This document shows positions 1-9,008 of a stretch of DNA of 35,679 nucleotides, one piece after another. The stretch spans positions 1-35,679 of the forward strand of contig NZ_BSPW01000050.1 in assembly GCF_030161235.1 (NCBI RefSeq), in the 5' to 3' direction. Every line of letters begins with the position of its first letter. The first letter of the stretch is position 1. The notes beneath the pieces are model-generated. The model was not told the DNA's origin and did no database searches. It worked only from the letters and a program-made list of their open reading frames with translations. Source of the stretch: Vibrio zhanjiangensis. Its GTDB lineage: Bacteria; Pseudomonadota; Gammaproteobacteria; Enterobacterales; Vibrionaceae. The translations under genes were made by a program, and so were the position numbers.

Positions 1-1
1 C

Positions 2-1036
2 TGGGTACTATCAAAACAGATCAATCACTTAAAGTCATGTCCGAAAATCGGGGGCCACTTCTCTGAGTCTACAGAGGTAAAAATTGTCACTGCATATGGT
101 GGAACCAGTATCAATACGCAAACTCGCAATCTTGCGCATGGATGTGATGTCCTTATTGCTACTCCTGGGAGACTAATTGACCATTTGTATTGCAAAAATA
201 TCAATTTAAAGAAAACCAAGTATCTGGTGTTGGATGAAGCTGATCGCATGTTAGACATGGGTTTTATGCCAGATATTGAGCGTATTCTTAAGCATCTTAA
301 CTCAAAACGACAAACTCTATTTTTCTCTGCAACTTTTGACAACAAAATTAAAGCCATTGCCTATCGACTGATGAATGAACCTGTCGAGATCCAGGTCACC
401 CCATCCAATAGTACTGCAGAAACCGTTAAGCAGATGGTATACCCTGTCGACAAAAAACGAAAAGCCGAATTACTCGCTTATTTAATTGGTTCACGAAACT
501 GGCATCAGGTACTCGTCTTTACCAAAACCAAGCAGGGTAGTGACTCACTGGCGAAGGAATTAAAGCTGGATGGTATTGTCTCGGTATCAATCAATGGAGA
601 CAAAAGCCAAGGTGCTCGTCAAAAAGCTCTTGATGACTTCAAATCAGGAAAAGTGAGGGCGCTGATCGCTACAGATGTGGCTGCCAGAGGATTGGATATC
701 AATCAACTAGAGCAAGTTGTGAACTATGATATGCCTTATAAAGCAGAAGATTACGTTCATCGTATTGGGCGTACCGGTCGTGCTGGAAAAGAGGGACTCG
801 CTATCTCTCTGATGAGTAAAGATGAGGAATACTTGCTCACGGCAATTGAAAAGCTTTTAGATGCACGTTTGCCACAAGAATGGTTACAAGGTTTTGAACC
901 AAGCTTAGTTGATGCTATTGATGACGAGTCAGGAAGCACAAGGCGTAATAAAAGTCGTTCTAGTGAAAAGCGTAAATTGAAAGCACAGTTGAAAATTCAC
1001 GCGAACAGGAAAAAACAAGCAAAACCAAACAGGTAA
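2..1036 (+). CDS. DEAD-box ATP-dependent RNA helicase, 3' part (RhlE-like)
   Basis: ATP-dependent RNA-unwinding enzyme of the DEAD-box family; the start lies before the window. An open frame runs from base 2. In order it shows AYGG and TPGRL (motifs Ia/Ib region), DEAD (motif II, in LVLDEADRMLDMGF), SAT (motif III), the VLVFTKTK strand (motif IV), ATDVAARGLDI (motif V) and HRIGRTGRAG (motif VI), followed by a short basic Lys/Arg-rich tail that suits RNA contact. Motif I and most of motif Ia are missing because of the window edge. The first 55 or so bases do not give a clean PTREL motif. They also read open in frame 1 up to a stop near base 66, and a five-G run at 50-54 joins the two frames, so an indel there cannot be excluded. 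The closest family by motif wording is RhlE/SrmB, but the paralogue is not certain. Confidence 0.9.
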   Translation, partial: WVLSKQINHLKSCPKIGGHFSESTEVKIVTAYGGTSINTQTRNLAHGCDVLIATPGRLIDHLYCKNINLKKTKYLVLDEADRMLDMGFMPDIERILKHLNSKRQTLFFSATFDNKIKAIAYRLMNEPVEIQVTPSNSTAETVKQMVYPVDKKRKAELLAYLIGSRNWHQVLVFTKTKQGSDSLAKELKLDGIVSVSINGDKSQGARQKALDDFKSGKVRALIATDVAARGLDINQLEQVVNYDMPYKAEDYVHRIGRTGRAGKEGLAISLMSKDEEYLLTAIEKLLDARLPQEWLQGFEPSLVDAIDDESGSTRRNKSRSSEKRKLKAQLKIHANRKKQAKPNR

Positions 1037-1065
1037 ACAACTAATTCTTTATATGAGGAGCGGAT

Positions 1066-1572
1066 GTGCAACTTGAATTATTGTCAAAAGAACATGAAGA
1101 AACCTTATTTCAATTCGAACTTGAGAATAGGGAATGGTTTGAGTCCACGATCCCTGCCCGAGATAGTGAATTTTATTCTTTGCAGGGAGTTAGGCTGCAC
1201 ATTCAGTTATTTTTACTCGATTACACCGCAAAAACTCTGATTCCGATGTTAATCATTGATGATTGTGGAAAGATCCTAGGAAGGGTTAACGTGACCAATA
1301 TTGACCGCGAAAAACATCAGGCACATATTGGTTATCGGATTGGTAAAGCCTTCACGAACCGAGGTGTGGCTAAGTTTGGTGTGAAAAGCATGATACGAAT
1401 GGTTGAAAAGCTCGGTATCAGAGAGCTTATCGCTTATGCATCATTAGACAATATTGCGTCTCGGAGGGTGCTAGAAGCTTGCGGATTTAGACTTGTCAGA
1501 TTAGTGCCCAATTACACTGAGCTGAATAATTTACCGTTAGACTGCTTGGAGTTCAAGCTATCCATAAGATAA
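1066..1572 (+). CDS. GNAT family N-acetyltransferase (RimJ/RimL type)
   Basis: Predicted acetyl-CoA-dependent N-acetyltransferase of 168 residues, resembling RimJ/RimL enzymes that modify protein N termini or amines. The core is visible: a strand ending GRVNVTNI, a conserved IGYRIGKAFTNRGVAKFGVKSM segment where the acetyl-CoA pyrophosphate loop lies, and the C-terminal AYASLDNIASRRVLEACGF motif typical of this subfamily. I choose the GTG start at 1066 because GAGGAG at 1055-1060 lies five bases upstream; the ATG at 1064 is out of frame. It follows the helicase by 29 bases and may be co-transcribed. The substrate cannot be read from the sequence. Confidence 0.85.
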   Translation: MQLELLSKEHEETLFQFELENREWFESTIPARDSEFYSLQGVRLHIQLFLLDYTAKTLIPMLIIDDCGKILGRVNVTNIDREKHQAHIGYRIGKAFTNRGVAKFGVKSMIRMVEKLGIRELIAYASLDNIASRRVLEACGFRLVRLVPNYTELNNLPLDCLEFKLSIR

Positions 1573-1860
1573 CTAGGCTCTTCGAATCCTTATGTAGTAC
1601 CAAGCGATGCTCAAAAATTGATGACCGTCAGCCAGGCACACATAGTAAACGTACCGATACGTTCTCTAGCGGTTGCGCTGCCCAAGTATTTGATTTTGGC
1701 TTTCAATCTTTTATTATTACTTAATATCAAAGACTTACATCGATTGCATATTTTTTTTAAAGTTATCCAAATGACCTCCCAGCTTGACTTAACCTAAGCA
1801 TGCACTATTACTTACCGTTAGTAACTTATTAATGCTAAAGGAACAGTATTCGGAGTCACT
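1573..1860. other. 288-base intergenic stretch, no gene seen
   Basis: No reading frame worth calling. There is a short inverted repeat (AACGT, six bases, ACGTT) near 1649-1664 and an AT-rich stretch from about 1720 that probably contains the promoter of the next gene. No clear -10/-35 pair could be fixed. Confidence 0.5.
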
Positions 1861-2634
1861 ATGAAAAAAAGCCTTGCTCTACTTTGTGTCGTTTTGACGT
1901 CCACCTCAGTGCTTGCGAAAACTGAGGTAACCATATACGGGGATGACTCTTATCCACCATATTCTTATATTGACAGTGGGCGTATGACAGGAATTTATAC
2001 CGTTGTGTTAGAACGCATCTTTTCCAAAATGCCTGACTACAATGTAATCCTCAAGGGAGTACCGTGGAAGCGCGGCTTACTTGAGATAGACGGTGGAAAG
2101 ATTTTTGCTTTGTATCCACCATATAAACGCCCCAAGCAGCGTCCTTATATGGAATATGAGATGTCGATCCTCGATGAGAAGTTGGTCGTGGTATGCCAAA
2201 AATCTGTTCTTAGCTCACCCAAACCAAATTGGCCTAATGACTATATGGGGCTGAATATTGGTAACAACGCGGGCTTTTCCGCCGGTGGTGATGAATTTAG
2301 AGCAGCGGTTAAAGCTGGCAAAATAAAGCTAACTGAGACAAAGGGGACACCTAAAAACTTACTTAAGTTGATTGCCGGACGTATAGACTGTTATATGAAC
2401 GATGCACTGTCTATCCAATGGGAACTTAAAAAACTTCACAAAGAAGGCAAATATGACGGTAGTAGTATCGTTGAAGGTGCAACTATCAGCTCGGAGCAGG
2501 GATACTTGGGTTTTGCGACTAAAGGAGCCAGTTTCCCGTTCAAAGATGACTTTAAATCTCAATATCACAAAATTCTTTCAGAAATGAAAGCAAGTGGTGA
2601 AGTAGATAAGATAATCCAAGATTATGTAAAGTAG
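1861..2634 (+). CDS. Periplasmic substrate-binding protein, family 3 (amino-acid type)
   Basis: Secreted solute-binding protein of 257 residues of the SBP_bac_3 type, which bind polar amino acids or similar small ligands for ABC uptake. A signal peptide covers about residues 1-19 (Lys-rich start, hydrophobic core, cleavage after VLA). The mature protein begins with the usual TIYGDDSYPPYSY ligand-entry strand and has the MTGIYTVVLERIF helix seen in this family. No permease or ATPase gene lies beside it, so it is an orphan binding protein, as is common in Vibrio. It may serve a distant transporter or feed a sensor. GGAG at 1852-1855 sets the ATG start. The gene ends just before a strong hairpin terminator, so it is monocistronic. 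Confidence 0.85.
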   Translation: MKKSLALLCVVLTSTSVLAKTEVTIYGDDSYPPYSYIDSGRMTGIYTVVLERIFSKMPDYNVILKGVPWKRGLLEIDGGKIFALYPPYKRPKQRPYMEYEMSILDEKLVVVCQKSVLSSPKPNWPNDYMGLNIGNNAGFSAGGDEFRAAVKAGKIKLTETKGTPKNLLKLIAGRIDCYMNDALSIQWELKKLHKEGKYDGSSIVEGATISSEQGYLGFATKGASFPFKDDFKSQYHKILSEMKASGEVDKIIQDYVK

Positions 2635-2655
2635 CCTTTTATTTTTGCTGTTATG

Positions 2656-2680
2656 AGCGGGAAAAAAGTTTCCCGCTTTT
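2656..2680 (+). terminator. Rho-independent terminator after the binding-protein gene
   Basis: Perfect stem AGCGGGAAA / TTTCCCGCT (2656-2664 and 2669-2677) with a four-base loop, closing into a T run. Confidence 0.85.
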
Positions 2681-2772
2681 CACGAATGACATTAATTCCT
2701 TTGTTATCTCTCTATAAACCAAACTCATTTATTGGTAATGGTGTTATTTTTTGAATTGGTAGGAATTGTTGT

Positions 2773-4110
2773 ATGTTATATAGTAAAGACCTTATTTTAC
2801 AATCAATAGAACAATATAACAAATCTAATGGAAACTCTTCTGAAAAAAGAAGGGTCAGTGATTGGCTCCATTTTGAACATCATGGAAAATCAGGTCAAGT
2901 TAGGGCTAATATTTTAAAAAGTTATGTAAACAACGCTCAGCCTATACACATTAGCACCTTAATATCAGAATATTTGTCAGCATCAGTAAAACCAGGAACA
3001 TTAAATAAAATAGTTAAAGACAATAGCCAAAAAGACTGTTTTAAGCATGCAAAGATTCTTAATGGTGGTGGGAGTAATTCATCTTCTTTAAGGACTTTCA
3101 TAAAATCTGCTCACAATAGCATAATATCTGGGGATGCACAGTATACAAAACCATATCATAATAAGTTACTTGAAGGTAATTCAGTACCACCAGAGAGAAT
3201 GATTGATAGTGGATTCGTCGTATTTAAAAATGATTTGAACAAGGTTAAAGACTTAAATTCATCAGCTCATACAGTGACAATGTATCAACATAAAAGTACA
3301 AATGATATGTACTTTGGTAAATCTTTATCTGATGGTAGTGAACAAAAAATTAATGCTTTATCAGAAATTTTATATTCTCTAATATGGCAAAAATTTATCG
3401 GAGATAGATCGTCTAAATCATTGATAATAATGGATGATAGTAACCAGATTATCGGCATTTGTTCAAAGGGATTAAACCAATTTAGTGAACTGAAAACACA
3501 GTTAGGAAAAAATGGTTACCCTTCTAAATTGGGCTTGCTCTCCATCGCTGTATTATCATACTTACTCGTTGAAGATGACTTGCATACTAAAAATATAGGT
3601 ACATTCGATTATCATGGCGAGTCGGTTTTTGGAAAAATTGATCATGATTATATTGTATCTAAGTTTGATACACACCAATCTCATTTTAATAATGATTTTA
3701 GTTTGGAAGTTTTAATCTCATATCTAACAACTCAAGATGTAAACTTACTCAAAATCATGCTCAAAAGCTTAAGGTTTTCTCCAGGTACAAAAAATAGTAC
3801 GATACTAAATATCGGGCATTGCCTGAGAGGAATTGGTGGAGGTGCGAATACAACGCTAGGAAGAAAGGCTACACGAGACTTTTATTCAAACTATGTCACT
3901 ATCCATAATAGAACGGAATGTGAATTCCTAAAAAATAAAATAGCTAGATTTAACATTTCTGAAATGGATAAAGATTATGATAAAATCATTAAATTTGCAG
4001 GAAATCACAGCATTGTTGGAATTGACAAAATTAATGATATTTATTTTTTCATCAAGAGCAGAATATTAATTGTAAAAAATGAGTTATCCAGTGCAAAACA
4101 TTTAATGTAA
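2773..4110 (+). CDS. AT-rich orphan protein with a kinase-like active-site layout
   Basis: Protein of 445 residues that I do not recognise as a named family. It has no signal peptide or membrane segment. The middle part carries motifs in the order expected of a protein- or lipid-kinase-like fold: a strand with K183 (YFGKSL), a helix with E198 (ALSEILYSLIWQ), a strand plus hinge (SLIIMDDSNQIIGICSKGL), a possible catalytic loop D269-x-H271-x-K273-N274 (EDDLHTKNIG), and a following strand with D290 (VFGKIDHDYI) in the place of the metal-binding Asp. HipA-like kinases and some Legionella effector lipid kinases share such a layout, but this is inference from motif order. The gene is AT-rich: three sampled lines average about 30% G+C, against 40-50% in sampled lines of the genes on either side. 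That suggests recent acquisition. It stands alone, with TAGGA eight bases before the ATG. Confidence 0.8.
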   Translation: MLYSKDLILQSIEQYNKSNGNSSEKRRVSDWLHFEHHGKSGQVRANILKSYVNNAQPIHISTLISEYLSASVKPGTLNKIVKDNSQKDCFKHAKILNGGGSNSSSLRTFIKSAHNSIISGDAQYTKPYHNKLLEGNSVPPERMIDSGFVVFKNDLNKVKDLNSSAHTVTMYQHKSTNDMYFGKSLSDGSEQKINALSEILYSLIWQKFIGDRSSKSLIIMDDSNQIIGICSKGLNQFSELKTQLGKNGYPSKLGLLSIAVLSYLLVEDDLHTKNIGTFDYHGESVFGKIDHDYIVSKFDTHQSHFNNDFSLEVLISYLTTQDVNLLKIMLKSLRFSPGTKNSTILNIGHCLRGIGGGANTTLGRKATRDFYSNYVTIHNRTECEFLKNKIARFNISEMDKDYDKIIKFAGNHSIVGIDKINDIYFFIKSRILIVKNELSSAKHLM

Positions 4111-4198
4111 TTGGCTTAAATTTTACGTAGATTCATAGTGACATATTAAACTTTTAGTTATTTCTATTAAATTATCACCATTTTCTTACTCTAAGCGC

Positions 4199-4204
4199 TA
4201 TAAT
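4199..4204 (+). promoter_or_regulatory. Possible -10 element for the downstream GNAT gene
   Basis: Exact TATAAT about 85 bases before the start at 4289. No convincing -35 lies 16-18 bases upstream; TTATCA at 4172-4177 is too far. Tentative. Confidence 0.3.
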
Positions 4205-4288
4205 GTCGATTTAAATTGTATGTGTAGCGTAGCACCGCTTAATCGCAACATGAACAATCACATTCATAGTATATAAGGGTTTACATCC

Positions 4289-4849
4289 ATGAAACTGAAA
4301 GTGGCCGTATATGAAGATTACGAACACTTAGCTTCACTGCATTCACAAAGCTGGAAAGTGTTCTATAAGGGTATTTTGGACAGTCAATACCTTGAAAGCG
4401 ATGTTAGCGCCGACATGCGCGCCCTGTGGCAAACTCGGTTAATCAATCCTCCTTTTAATCAACGAGTTTTAATGCTTGAAGAAGGGGGGCTATTGTGTGG
4501 TTTCATTTGTGCATTTGGTAATCATGATTTTGAGAAAGGTACTATTATTGATGCTTTACATGTTGACTCCAATTATTTGAGGCGAGGGATAGGCATTGAA
4601 TTGATATCCCAGATAGCACATTGGGCCGAAAAGTACTTCCCTAACCAAGGTGTTTACCTTAACGTCGTCAAAAGCAATCATAGAGCGATAAAATTTTGTG
4701 AGAAGTTGGGTGGACAACTCATACAAGAGAGACTTTGGCAAGCTCCTCGCGAGACACAAGTTCCTGAATTAGTATATGGATGGAAATCAATCCAAGAACT
4801 GCTTAAGTATTCTCATCAAAAAAATAACACTTTGATTTCAATCGACTAA
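4289..4849 (+). CDS. GNAT family N-acetyltransferase
   Basis: Predicted acetyl-CoA-dependent acetyltransferase of 186 residues. The N-terminal half has the helix pair common to GNAT enzymes. The core is a strand (LCGFICAFGNHDF), then IDALHVDSNYLRRGIGIELISQIAHWA, where L/R-R-G-I-G is the acetyl-CoA pyrophosphate loop, then VYLNVVKSNHRAIKFCEKLGG, the usual C-terminal motif. AAGGG lies about eight bases before the ATG. It is transcribed alone, ends at a bidirectional terminator facing the chemoreceptor gene, and has no partner that hints at a substrate. Confidence 0.85.
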   Translation: MKLKVAVYEDYEHLASLHSQSWKVFYKGILDSQYLESDVSADMRALWQTRLINPPFNQRVLMLEEGGLLCGFICAFGNHDFEKGTIIDALHVDSNYLRRGIGIELISQIAHWAEKYFPNQGVYLNVVKSNHRAIKFCEKLGGQLIQERLWQAPRETQVPELVYGWKSIQELLKYSHQKNNTLISID

Positions 4850-4887
4850 ATGCAATTTTACTCTCTGGTTGTATTCTACGTTGCAAT

Positions 4888-4917
4888 AAAAAGCGCTTCA
4901 TTCTAGAAGCGCTTTTT
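4888..4917. terminator. Bidirectional terminator between the GNAT and chemoreceptor genes
   Basis: Perfect 12-bp inverted repeat AAAAAGCGCTTC / GAAGCGCTTTTT with a six-base loop. A-rich and T-rich flanks let it work for both convergent genes. Confidence 0.9.
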
Positions 4918-4934
4918 ATTCGGTTTTTCAAAGT

Positions 4935-6698
4935 TTATTTCGACGTACGGAACTCTGCAACTGCCTGATCCATTTCACCAGCTTGATGCGATACCTTATC
5001 AACTTCACTGAGGCAGTTTTGTGCCGAGTTCATGTTACCTTCAGATATCGTATTCAACTCGGTAATTGAGTCACTCACTTGGTTCATCACACTGCCTTGC
5101 TCTTCAATCGCAGATGCAATACGTTCAGAGTTTGCCTGTATATTGGTCATATCTGTAATAATTTGCCCAAGACTATCATCAAGTGTTTCTGAAGCCGTAA
5201 GTGTTTGCTGCCCTTGTTCATTACACTGATCAATATTGGAGACAACCGTTGCCATCTGAGTTTGTATATCCGTAACTACTTTGGTGATTTCTTCCGTTGA
5301 TTGATGTGTACGACTCGCTAGTGCACGGACCTCATCTGCAACAACAGCAAAACCTCGACCCTGTTCGCCAGCACGAGCAGCTTCGATGGCCGCATTCAAC
5401 GCGAGTAAATTCGTTTGCTCGGCAATACCTTGGATGATATTTACGGCGTCACCAATTTTATCAACATGATCATTGAGCGAACTAATTGAACCTTGGCTAT
5501 CCGATAAGATCTGAGAGAGTTCGCTAATGTTTCTCACGGTGTCTTCGACGACAGCACGCCCTTTTTGGGCATTAACCGAAGCTTGATGAACCCCTTCGAC
5601 CGCCACCGCTGTACTCTCTGATATCTCATTGATAGTGGAGACCATTTCCTGCACTGAAGTCGCCATAGTTGATGTATGGTCTGCCTGAATATGAAACTGC
5701 TTGATTACACTTTGTAATTCGTTGTGCATACTTTGGGTGCTGTGAGACAGTTCTGATGATTTCGCTTGCGTGCCAGATATTAATGTTTCAAGTTTATCTA
5801 GCAAACGGTTGAAATACGTCCCTATAGACACAAGTTCATTATTGCCTTTCAGTTGTGAACGCAATGACACATTGTTAGATTGGGCTATTTCTTGGATTAC
5901 TTTAAGCAAAGCCCCTACCTGTTGGTTGATTGACCGAGAAATCTGGAAAATAAAGATTAATATCAAAACCATGACAACGATACTGACCGATTTTTCAATC
6001 GTATTCAGTTTTTGTCGTGTGGATTCACTTTGCTCAGCAAGTGCCGCGGAAAAGGTCTTAAACTGACTTTCAACATTATGGGATAATTCACGAACTTGCC
6101 CTAACATACCTTCATTGTACTTAAGACCAATGACTTTCTTCTGTTTAACGACATCTTTTGCAGCGGCCAAGACTTGACTCGAGTTACTAGGTAGAAGGTT
6201 CTCTTGGATTTCCCCTTTAGAGACACCGGAATCAAATTCCAAGAGCTTCACTATTTGGTCACTTGATAGGGATTGCTTAACACCAGCAATTGCTGCGTTG
6301 TATTTACCCATCAATTTTTCTTCCGGCTTTAAACCCAAAGCATCATACGCGTTGACCAATTGGGTAAAACCTTTCTGATACTTGAGAATGTCTTCACGGA
6401 CCGAGGCGCTTGATGGCAGATTATTGGATTTAAGAACTGGCGCTAACTCTGCCTCTAATCCAAGAAAGGTGTCCATATTCTTACCAAAGGTATCCAGATA
6501 TTTCATACTCTTGCGCAATAAGAAGTCTTTTTCATTACGCCTCAGATTCAAAAGGCGGATTTCAAGCTTCGCAACTAGCAGACTTGCTTTATTTAATTGC
6601 TCAGTGGTTTGAGCAAAGTGGGCTGTGGTCAAAAGTAATGAGGCGACTCCCAAGACAGCGACTGCACCCAATGAATATAGTTTATTCTTAATATTCAT
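4935..6698 (-). CDS. Methyl-accepting chemotaxis protein with HBM-type sensor
   Basis: Inner-membrane chemoreceptor of 587 residues that passes ligand signals to CheA/CheW. It has TM1 at about residues 8-28, a long helical periplasmic part, TM2 at about 238-255, HAMP at about 256-305 and the cytoplasmic signalling hairpin. The hairpin tip (about 427-461) is the invariant [20 protein letters not shown], followed by [15 protein letters not shown]. In the sensor, [10 protein letters not shown] at 53-62 is the signature of helical bimodular (HBM) domains, some of which bind organic acids. The C terminus lacks a CheR-docking pentapeptide. It is monocistronic. The ligand is unknown. Confidence 0.93.
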   Translation of the reverse strand: MNIKNKLYSLGAVAVLGVASLLLTTAHFAQTTEQLNKASLLVAKLEIRLLNLRRNEKDFLLRKSMKYLDTFGKNMDTFLGLEAELAPVLKSNNLPSSASVREDILKYQKGFTQLVNAYDALGLKPEEKLMGKYNAAIAGVKQSLSSDQIVKLLEFDSGVSKGEIQENLLPSNSSQVLAAAKDVVKQKKVIGLKYNEGMLGQVRELSHNVESQFKTFSAALAEQSESTRQKLNTIEKSVSIVVMVLILIFIFQISRSINQQVGALLKVIQEIAQSNNVSLRSQLKGNNELVSIGTYFNRLLDKLETLISGTQAKSSELSHSTQSMHNELQSVIKQFHIQADHTSTMATSVQEMVSTINEISESTAVAVEGVHQASVNAQKGRAVVEDTVRNISELSQILSDSQGSISSLNDHVDKIGDAVNIIQGIAEQTNLLALNAAIEAARAGEQGRGFAVVADEVRALASRTHQSTEEITKVVTDIQTQMATVVSNIDQCNEQGQQTLTASETLDDSLGQIITDMTNIQANSERIASAIEEQGSVMNQVSDSITELNTISEGNMNSAQNCLSEVDKVSHQAGEMDQAVAEFRTSK

Positions 6699-6922
6699 GT
6701 GACTACCTAAGTTATTGGTTTGAGCGGTTAGTTATCAACTCTTTGAAGAATAGTTGCTAATTACAGATATATCAATTATGCAATCTATTACTATGCTACT
6801 TTGGAGATTAAAAACCTAACTATATGATATTTTTATTTTTTTAACGAGGCTTTTCGGATTGTTTTTTTGGGGAGGTCAATGTTTTGACGAATTGGGGGCG
6901 ATTTATTGCGTATTTTAAGAGT

Positions 6923-6947
6923 AGAGAGCAGCAAATGACTGCTCTCT
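6923..6947 (-). terminator. Hairpin downstream of gsk
   Basis: Nine-bp perfect inverted repeat AGAGAGCAG / CTGCTCTCT just past the gsk stop. The following T tract on the minus strand is weak. Confidence 0.55.
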
Positions 6948-6959
6948 GTATCGGTAATC

Positions 6960-8264
6960 CTAGCGATCCCAATAGGTTTCTTCGAGGCTGTCTTCTCTTT
7001 CGGGAAGGGCTCTTGATAGCCTTGGAGAATGTTGGGTTAAGACTTCGTAACTAACACGGTTCGCATACTTACAAATCTGAGAAAGAGATGAATAAGTAAG
7101 ATAAGGGCGATCGTGTTTAGATGAGTTAGGGACATTCATTTGATGATGGCTATTTGCTGCCATGTCATGTAAAAGTGCCGATAGTGCCGCGTCTCCTGCG
7201 CCATTGGTGTTTTTTATTTCTAAGGGCCCACCAAGATAAGGACCAATATGCGAATACACTTTTAATGGATTCAAACAATCGTCTTTTCGCATCGCACGAC
7301 TAAATTCGTATTTATTGAATTCGGCTATATTGCCGGGTAATAACGGAAGTTCAGTTGTTCGCTTAACAGATTCCTCCGTGTAACCCGCCATGTATAATCC
7401 GACTGGACCTGCGGTACACAATACGAGATCAACCCACTCAAGCGCTTTGTCAGCGGCAAGAAGTGGATCTTTTTCACCCGTAAGTGCTTCACCTTCTTCT
7501 TCATTCATTGCGACGATAGAAATATTTTCTTTAATATATTCCTGCCACCATTCCGCGTTACCTTCAATAACCCACTTAGTTCCCAAAGTCAGTACAACAG
7601 GCACGTTTTTGGATTTTGCGATCTCAATTGCCCTAGCAACAGCTCTAGGCATAGGATCGTCAGGTTTACCCCGCATCAAATAAGAGGACACCACGAGAGC
7701 AGAAGTTTTATCAAATACTTCCTCAGGAATACTATCTGGACGAAGTTTATTCATGTGGCCTTCGTTGATTGCAAAAGTACGTTCGCCATCTTTGGAGATC
7801 AAGGTATAGCAACGGCCAATCGCGCCCTCAACCATTTGCAAATGGTTGAGATTCATTCGAGAGGATGTCCTGCATAAATAGCGGTAAGCGAATGAACCAA
7901 CTTCAATATTTTTGGACATCACCCCCAACAAAATAGACTTGCTATCGGCAAGCACAGAGTAATTGTGTAGTGTATTACCAATGGTGTCACCAGGATATTG
8001 ATGGGTGATAAGCTCACGCTCAACCAACTCAGCATACAATTCATCAGCTGTACTTTCTTCAACAACTAACGAGTGACCTTTACTCAAGTCATATTTAGCC
8101 AAGAAATCGTCATTAACCTGAGCTTCAATATCAACAATTGTTTGACCGACACCCACTATGATCGGTCGAAAAAGCTTCGGCGTTTGCTTCATTTGGTTGA
8201 CAAGAGGGTCTCTTGCGTGAGTAGGGAAGTAGTGCTTAGATTTGCGTTGTCCAGGAAATTTCAT
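6960..8264 (-). CDS. gsk: Inosine-guanosine kinase
   Basis: Cytoplasmic purine-nucleoside salvage kinase that phosphorylates guanosine and inosine to GMP and IMP with ATP. The protein has 434 residues, the same length as E. coli Gsk, and matches it over the whole span from MKFPGQRKSKHYFP to the terminal EREDSLEETYWDR. It belongs to the PfkB/ribokinase family. The anion-hole and catalytic segment NTNGAGD ends at D358, the expected base, and the substrate-side GGTIGN-type segment appears here as GDTIGNTLHNYS. It lies downstream of the creA-like gene on the same strand. The 108-base gap contains a 10-bp inverted repeat, so read-through is uncertain. Confidence 0.97.
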   Translation of the reverse strand: MKFPGQRKSKHYFPTHARDPLVNQMKQTPKLFRPIIVGVGQTIVDIEAQVNDDFLAKYDLSKGHSLVVEESTADELYAELVERELITHQYPGDTIGNTLHNYSVLADSKSILLGVMSKNIEVGSFAYRYLCRTSSRMNLNHLQMVEGAIGRCYTLISKDGERTFAINEGHMNKLRPDSIPEEVFDKTSALVVSSYLMRGKPDDPMPRAVARAIEIAKSKNVPVVLTLGTKWVIEGNAEWWQEYIKENISIVAMNEEEGEALTGEKDPLLAADKALEWVDLVLCTAGPVGLYMAGYTEESVKRTTELPLLPGNIAEFNKYEFSRAMRKDDCLNPLKVYSHIGPYLGGPLEIKNTNGAGDAALSALLHDMAANSHHQMNVPNSSKHDRPYLTYSSLSQICKYANRVSYEVLTQHSPRLSRALPEREDSLEETYWDR

Positions 8265-8343
8265 CTTTTGAACAGGGTTGTAAATTTTCGCGCATCATAT
8301 CACAGAATAATAAGATTGCTTTCATTTTATTTACTAGGAATAT

Positions 8344-8365
8344 GGCCAAATGGAACCATTTGGCC
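8344..8365. terminator. Perfect 10-bp inverted repeat between creA and gsk
   Basis: GGCCAAATGG / CCATTTGGCC separated by two bases, eight bases past the creA stop. It could terminate creA, but no T run follows on the minus strand. A regulator-binding palindrome ahead of gsk is the alternative. Confidence 0.45.
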
Positions 8366-8372
8366 GACATCA

Positions 8373-8843
8373 TTAGTTGGGCTCAACCTTCGCAGAATAT
8401 GCTTTCGTTCCCCAAAGTGGGACAGTTGACAAACTGTGTTTGAAGCTTCCATCAGTCTCTTTCGTTGTATAAGACAAGTAGAGCAAAGTTTGATTTTCTG
8501 AGTCGTAAATACGTCTAACTTTCATGGACTTAAAGAAAATACTCTTCGATTTTCTAAAGACTACCTCGCCTGACTTACTCTTATCGATGTTGGCGATCAT
8601 TTCTGGTGTTATGTCCCCAGTTTGTCGACAAGAAATAGAACTGTCACTGGGATCTGCCAAACTAAAATCTGCCTCAATTGACGCAATATGACAGGTTACC
8701 CCTGTTACTACATCATCTTTAAGGTTTTCTATTTTGATGTCTTTTAAAGTGAATAAACCGAGAGAAACATCTCCAACTTCATTGTTATCACAAGCCGTCA
8801 AGCCAAGAGAGAACACCATCATTAATGCGATTTTTTTAAACAT
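8373..8843 (-). CDS. creA: CreA family lipoprotein
   Basis: Small envelope protein of 156 residues matching E. coli CreA (157 residues) in order and spacing. Shared pieces are the G-D/S-V start of the mature part, a segment around VTGVTCHIAS, DSSISCRQTGDI, GEVVFRKSKSIFFKSMKVRRIYD and LYLSYTTK. The molecular function of CreA is not known. The signal sequence ends in LTAC (Cys18), a lipobox, so this version should be lipid-anchored, whereas E. coli CreA has an ordinary signal peptide. Two further Cys residues in the mature part (CHIAS and SCRQ) are conserved and may form a disulfide. No creBCD genes are nearby. Confidence 0.88.
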   Translation of the reverse strand: MFKKIALMMVFSLGLTACDNNEVGDVSLGLFTLKDIKIENLKDDVVTGVTCHIASIEADFSLADPSDSSISCRQTGDITPEMIANIDKSKSGEVVFRKSKSIFFKSMKVRRIYDSENQTLLYLSYTTKETDGSFKHSLSTVPLWGTKAYSAKVEPN

Positions 8844-9008
8844 AATCTGATTTGCTAGTCCTTTTATCCCATGTGTGTAAATTAGAACAGTTTAAGCTCG
8901 AATATTCTAGCTAGAAAACTAGAACATGATTAAAAATACTTGTAGCGTCATGTTGTTGTCGCTAAGCTTCTCCCAAAGAGCCGCTAAGAAACCTAGTCAA
9001 CTAAATCT

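Noticed and set aside
757..939. Minus-strand and alternate-frame reading frames over the helicase and other long genes
   Set aside because: They lie wholly inside well-supported genes, have no ribosome-binding site and show no recognisable domain.
1592..1601. ACCAAGCGAT at 1592 as another copy of the right-end repeat
   Set aside because: Only ten bases are shared and the flanks do not match; chance is likely.
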